Positions 13,468 to 16,529 of a stretch of 16,529 nt of DNA are shown here, in pieces. Source of the stretch: JBEKIK01 sp050013075 (GTDB lineage: Bacteria > Planctomycetota > Planctomycetia > Pirellulales > Thermoguttaceae); NCBI GenBank assembly GCA_050013075.1, contig JBEKFZ010000095.1, positions 1 through 16,529 on the forward strand, written 5' to 3'. Positions within the stretch are counted from its first letter, which is position 1; every line of letters begins with the position of its first letter. The notes under the pieces were generated by a model. It searched no databases. It saw only the letters and a list, made by a program, of their open reading frames with translations, and was not told where the DNA came from. The position numbers and the translations under genes were made by a program.

Positions 13468-15672
13468 CTACCGGGCTTTGGCAACTTGGCGGAGGTTCAG
13501 GTAATCCACGGCGATGGCTAAAACCTCATCGAGATAATAATCGCGGACGACGCCTTTGCTGTTGGAATTATTGAGTTCCTCTAAGGTTTTTTCTTCTTCT
13601 TTGTCGGCGTTTAGTTCTTCCCGTTCCTTGATGAACTGGGCTTCGTTTAGGGTCACGGATTTTTTGGCCTTTTGTTCTTTATAGCGGGTGATGTTCCGCA
13701 GCTCTTTTTGGAATTTTTCCGAGGCTTGCACGCGCTTTTCCGAGCAGTGTTTGAGCTGCTCGAGTATGGGCGGAGTGACGAGATCGAAGTGCTTATACGA
13801 CATGGGTTCGACGCGATCGAATTCCATGGGATAGTCGAGATCGGACTCGCCGACGTCGAAATGGCTGGTCAACGAAGGAAGTTCAATATCGGCCAGAACG
13901 CCGCGTTTTTGCGTGCTTTCGCCGTTGGGCCGATAGAATTGCTGCATGGTGACCTTTAGTGCGCCCATGGGGTTTGAATTCGGCAAATTGAAAAACAGAT
14001 GCTGGCCTATGTCCAACAGGCTTTGCACGGTGCCTTTGCCGTGGGTGGAATGGTCGCCGACGATCAGGCCGCGGCCGTAATCCTGGATCGCGCCGGCCAG
14101 GATTTCGCTGGCCGAGGCGCTGAATTTGCTGGTGACCACCACCAGCGGTCCGGACCAGACCATGGCCGGATCAAGATCATAAAACGGGGAAACGTGTCCG
14201 TCGGCGCCCTTGACCTGGACCACCGGACCGTTGGGAATGAACAGGCCGGTGAGGTTGATGGCCTCGGTGAGCGATCCGCCGCCGTTGGAGCGAAGATCGA
14301 GGACCACGGCATCCACGTTTTTCTGTTTGAAATCCTCCAAGATCGCCCGGACGTCGCGCGTACAACTTCTATAATCGGCGTCTCCTCGGCGCTGCCCGGA
14401 CATGTCATTGTAAAAGCTGGGCAAATTAATAATGCCGATTTTAAACGCGGCGCCGTCGGGACGTTTGCCGGCCTCGAAAATCTCGCCCTGCGCCTCGCTA
14501 TCTTTCAATTCGATTTTTTGCCGGGTCAGAACCAGAATCTTTTTATCGCCGTTTGGGCTTACCACCTCCAACCGAACCACGGTGTTGGGTTTGCCGCGTA
14601 TGAGATCGACCACGTCATCGAGTTTCATATCCACCACGTCAACAATCGGGCCGTCTTTATCTTGGCCCACGCCCACGATTTTGTCCTCGATTTTCAAGCG
14701 GCCGTCTTTATCGGCCACGCCGCCGGGCACGAGACGCTTGACCACGGTGTAACCATAGTCGTCCGCTTGCAGCGATGCCCCGATGCCTTCCAATTCCAGG
14801 CGCATCATAATGTTGAAGTTTTCATAGTGTCTGGGCGACATGTAATCGGTATGCGGATCGAATGACGTCGTCAGCGAATTCAAATAGATTTCCAGCAAGT
14901 CGTCGGCATTGATCTGATGCATGCGCTTGGCAAAGCTGTGGTAACGCTGAGCGAGCCGGTCCACGGGCTTTTTCTCGCCTTTTATATCATTGGTCTTTTG
15001 TTCGGTTTTCGGTTCCTTTATAACCTGCTCGATTAGATTTTGAGCGTTCTTTTTGTTTTCGTCGGAATCGCCTGCGCTTTGGATGGGGTCTTTAACTGGA
15101 TCCGAAGCGACGGTCTTCTTTTCCTTCTCCGTTTTCAGCACCAGCAAATCGTACTTGATGCGCTTTCGCCAGCGCTCGCGGGCTTCGTTGGGGTCCTTGG
15201 GGTATTGAAGCAGGTCTCGATCCACGACCATCTCCTCGTCGGCCGTGAAATCCAGGGGTTGAGCCAGCAGTTCGTTCACCATTTTCACCCGTTCATCCAC
15301 CCGCTGCAAATACCGCTGAAACACATAATAGGCGAAACTAACGTCGTATTTTTCGAACATCTTGATCAAATCGTCCTGGTGCCGGGTGAATTCGTCCACG
15401 TCGGACTGATAAAAATAAACCTTCATCGGATCCAAGGATTTGAGGAAGGTCTTCATCCACCGGGCGGCCATCTCCTTGTCCAAGGGATGACGTGAAAGGT
15501 GTTCTTGAAGCAGTAGATTCCTGACACCCAAGGTGATCTGGCGGTCCTCCGGTCTGGGACCAACGGGATCGGCCCACGCGGCCGGGACAAGACAACCGGC
15601 TATAAGAGCGATAAACAATGCCATGCGGAAAAAACGACGGACACGGGGGTTACTTTGGAAAACTGAACTCAT
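13468..15672 (-). CDS. prc: Tail-specific (carboxy-terminal) processing protease, S41 family
   Basis: A 734-residue periplasmic serine protease that recognises non-polar C-termini of exported proteins. The start is the ATG ending at 15672: AAAGG sits about 8 nt upstream and it opens a signal peptide (RRFFRMALFIALIAGCLVPA, likely cut after AWA at 34). The frame is open 33 codons further upstream, but only from a TTG without a ribosome binding site. Residues 37-287 form the N-terminal TSP domain, interrupted by a charged Lys/Glu-rich insertion (about 181-237). A PDZ domain spans about 290-387 and the S41 fold about 397-607. The catalytic dyad is Ser520 (FSASASEI) and Lys546 (HGKGTVQ), as Ser430/Lys455 in E. 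coli Prc, with one extra residue between them. A Prc-type C-terminal domain (about 622-722) precedes the end. Its size and domain order fit Prc rather than shorter CtpA. It appears monocistronic. Confidence 0.93.
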   Translation of the reverse strand: MSSVFQSNPRVRRFFRMALFIALIAGCLVPAAWADPVGPRPEDRQITLGVRNLLLQEHLSRHPLDKEMAARWMKTFLKSLDPMKVYFYQSDVDEFTRHQDDLIKMFEKYDVSFAYYVFQRYLQRVDERVKMVNELLAQPLDFTADEEMVVDRDLLQYPKDPNEARERWRKRIKYDLLVLKTEKEKKTVASDPVKDPIQSAGDSDENKKNAQNLIEQVIKEPKTEQKTNDIKGEKKPVDRLAQRYHSFAKRMHQINADDLLEIYLNSLTTSFDPHTDYMSPRHYENFNIMMRLELEGIGASLQADDYGYTVVKRLVPGGVADKDGRLKIEDKIVGVGQDKDGPIVDVVDMKLDDVVDLIRGKPNTVVRLEVVSPNGDKKILVLTRQKIELKDSEAQGEIFEAGKRPDGAAFKIGIINLPSFYNDMSGQRRGDADYRSCTRDVRAILEDFKQKNVDAVVLDLRSNGGGSLTEAINLTGLFIPNGPVVQVKGADGHVSPFYDLDPAMVWSGPLVVVTSKFSASASEILAGAIQDYGRGLIVGDHSTHGKGTVQSLLDIGQHLFFNLPNSNPMGALKVTMQQFYRPNGESTQKRGVLADIELPSLTSHFDVGESDLDYPMEFDRVEPMSYKHFDLVTPPILEQLKHCSEKRVQASEKFQKELRNITRYKEQKAKKSVTLNEAQFIKEREELNADKEEEKTLEELNNSNSKGVVRDYYLDEVLAIAVDYLNLRQVAKAR

Positions 15673-15742
15673 TGCAAGACCTTTGCTAAAATGGTTAATT
15701 TGCGTAAATGCCGTAAATATTTCCGGCTGGTTGTCTTGATTC

Positions 15743-15771
15743 ATAGTACCCGGGATGGAAAAATGAAGCAA
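15743..15771 (-). promoter_or_regulatory. Possible promoter of the protease gene
   Basis: On the minus strand TTGCTT (15766-15771) and TACTAT (15743-15748) are 17 bp apart. They match the consensus at three and four positions respectively, placing transcription start about 65-70 nt before the ATG at 15672. This is a weak match, proposed on spacing and position. Confidence 0.3.
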
Positions 15772-15859
15772 GATCGAGACATTTTATTAGGAAAATAGCA
15801 CTTTTGGAGTGATCTATAGCGAATTACAATTGAAATAGAACGATTCGTGTATAAAAACC

Positions 15860-15865
15860 GGAGGA
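15860..15865 (+). promoter_or_regulatory. Strong ribosome binding site of the small antitoxin-like gene
   Basis: GGAGGA lies 9 nt before the ATG at 15875. It is the main evidence that this 66-codon frame is a real gene. A TACAAT box about 15 bp after a TTGGAG further upstream is a weak promoter candidate. Confidence 0.6.
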
Positions 15866-15874
15866 GATGATCTT

Positions 15875-16075
15875 ATGTCTGGGACACAAGCGACTGCGAA
15901 AATTTTTTTAACCGCGTTAAGGGCCCTACCCAAACGTGAACAGAATGCTGTTCTTGCCGGTATTGCCCAAGATAAGGAACTTCGCGAGGATTTGCTCGAT
16001 TTGACTTTGATTGCCAAACGGCGCAATGAGTCTTCAAAACCCTTCCGGCAATATCTCGCGGAAAGAAAAAAATGA
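15875..16075 (+). CDS. Small antitoxin-like protein, apparently orphaned
   Basis: A 66-residue, highly charged, probably helical protein. Its second half (LREDLLDLTLIAKRRNESSK, then PFRQYLAERKK) matches a pattern I recall from small antitoxin-like proteins encoded ahead of RelE/ParE-type toxins: a repeated 'ALPKxEQ.AVL' helix, then 'REDLxDLxLIxxRR.EpsrPf.eYLAER'. A strong GGAGGA ribosome binding site supports it. The stop overlaps a new ATG (ATGA), the usual arrangement for a toxin gene, but that frame ends after 12 codons. It may be a solitary antitoxin left after toxin loss, a regulator of toxins elsewhere, or an unrelated small protein. No DNA-binding motif is evident. Confidence 0.65.
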   Translation: MSGTQATAKIFLTALRALPKREQNAVLAGIAQDKELREDLLDLTLIAKRRNESSKPFRQYLAERKK

Positions 16076-16110
16076 TTTTTGTGGGACATATACGAGATGT
16101 TTATCGCTAA
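16072..16110 (+). pseudogene. 12-codon stub where a toxin gene would be expected
   Basis: ATG overlaps the antitoxin-like gene's TGA by ATGA coupling and reads MIFVGHIRDVYR before TAA at 16108-16110. GHIRDVYR faintly resembles the 'PGHIRxRVYR' segment of RelE/ParE toxins. No RelE/ParE body follows; instead the convergent cupin gene begins within this stub (its stop is 16107-16109). The simplest reading is an internal deletion that removed the toxin. Confidence 0.35.
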
Positions 16111-16460
16111 GTTGTCTTTTCCCGGATCATAATCAGCATCATTTTGAACTGCTTAACGGCCTTGACGGCATGGGGTTTTCCGGCGGGCATCACTACCATT
16201 TGTCCGGCGGTTAGCCGTAGGGGTTTGCCCGCTATGGTTATTTCCGTTTCGCCGTCGAGTACGTGGACCAAGGCATCGAATGGGGCGGTGTGTTCGCTGA
16301 GTTCCTGTCCGGCGTCAAAAGCGAATAAAGTGACCGTGCCGGTTGGTTTCTTGATCAGAGTTCGGCTGACGATTGCACCGGTCTGATACTTTATCAATTC
16401 GGCAGTATCGACCACTTTGGCCAAAAGTATATTATCCGCTGTTTGGGGTTCGGCGTTCAT
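16107..16460 (-). CDS. Small single-domain cupin protein
   Basis: A 117-residue cupin. Motif 1 is recognisable at 51-70 (GQELSEHTAPFDALVHVLDG) and motif 2 at about 86-99 (GQMVVMPAGKPHAV). Of the usual metal ligands His57 and His97 are present, while the second His of HxH is Ala59 and the Glu position is occupied by Asp or Ala. Metal binding is therefore uncertain or unusual, with His66 a possible substitute. Function is not predictable from this fold; small cupins of this type act as sugar or small-molecule binders, isomerases or sensors. The ATG at 16458-16460 follows a weak AGAAGA site. It converges on the antitoxin-like gene, overlapping the toxin stub. Confidence 0.8.
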   Translation of the reverse strand: MNAEPQTADNILLAKVVDTAELIKYQTGAIVSRTLIKKPTGTVTLFAFDAGQELSEHTAPFDALVHVLDGETEITIAGKPLRLTAGQMVVMPAGKPHAVKAVKQFKMMLIMIREKTT

Positions 16461-16529
16461 ATTATCTTCTTTAATTACGACGTTTAAACTGGTATTGTTT
16501 TCCCTTTAATGGCGAATCGACTGCTGAAT

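Noticed and set aside
13999..14865. Long plus-strand open frame (288 codons)
   Set aside because: It lies entirely antisense to the S41 protease, which has an intact catalytic dyad and domain order; no ribosome site and no recognisable motif.
1266..15734. Shared 14-mer TTCCGGCTGGTTGT near 1266 and 15721
   Set aside because: One shared 14-mer in 16.5 kb is close to chance expectation and the flanks do not extend the match.
1..16529. CRISPR array, tRNA, rRNA, complete insertion sequence
   Set aside because: No regularly spaced repeats, cloverleaf candidates, rRNA-like blocks or transposase genes were seen by eye on either strand.

Overview
The window reads like a piece of a PVC-superphylum genome, most likely a planctomycete or verrucomicrobium. 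The reasons are a PEP-CTERM-sorted secreted protein carrying autotransporter-type beta-strand repeats, a very large multi-PAS hybrid kinase, a Prc-type S41 protease, and integrase-tail reading frames of a style I associate with those phyla. The lineage call is inference; there is no rRNA or marker gene here. Gene density is low: about 13.2 kb codes for seven intact proteins, and the gaps carry recognisable fragments of decayed genes.

Layout. (1) 85-825, minus: a solitary proteasome-beta-fold (Ntn-hydrolase) homologue in visibly AT-rich DNA, with a near-consensus sigma70 promoter at 891-919. (2) 826-2519: a gene-poor stretch holding the tail of a decayed tyrosine recombinase (1695-1922, minus) and a 43-codon pstS fragment (2064-2192, plus). 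(3) 2520-7691, plus: a 1723-residue hybrid histidine kinase (TM-CHASE-TM-five PAS-HisKA-HATPase-REC-REC-HPt). (4) 7692-9512, minus: a convergent, membrane-anchored protein with three receiver domains, the middle one lacking its phosphoacceptor Asp. Its stop codon abuts that of the kinase. (5) 9513-10019: a gap containing the Fis-type HTH end of a lost NtrC-family regulator. (6) 10020-12668, minus: a secreted BNR_4/polysaccharide-lyase-like domain joined to a beta-helix repeat region and a PEP-CTERM anchor, starting at TTG. (7) 12669-13467: a gap with a strong hairpin terminator and a second integrase-tail reading frame, which lies in frame behind the stop codon of the next gene. (8) 13468-15672, minus: a Prc/CtpA-like tail-specific protease. 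(9) 15875-16075, plus: a small antitoxin-like gene with only a 12-codon stub where a toxin gene would be expected. (10) 16107-16460, minus: a small cupin.

How it fits together. The kinase and the triple-receiver protein are the only pair with an obvious functional link. The kinase has every module for a His-Asp-His phosphorelay and its HPt domain needs a receiver partner, while the neighbour is a receiver array with no output domain. I infer, without proof, that they are partners. The BNR_4/PEP-CTERM protein probably acts on an extracellular polysaccharide at the cell surface. Prc is a periplasmic housekeeping protease. The repeated integrase tails, AT-rich gene, stubs and fragments point to past insertion and decay. 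Candidates for something new are the lone proteasome-like hydrolase, the kinase/triple-receiver pair and the lyase-like PEP-CTERM architecture; I see no CRISPR array, tRNA, rRNA or complete insertion sequence.
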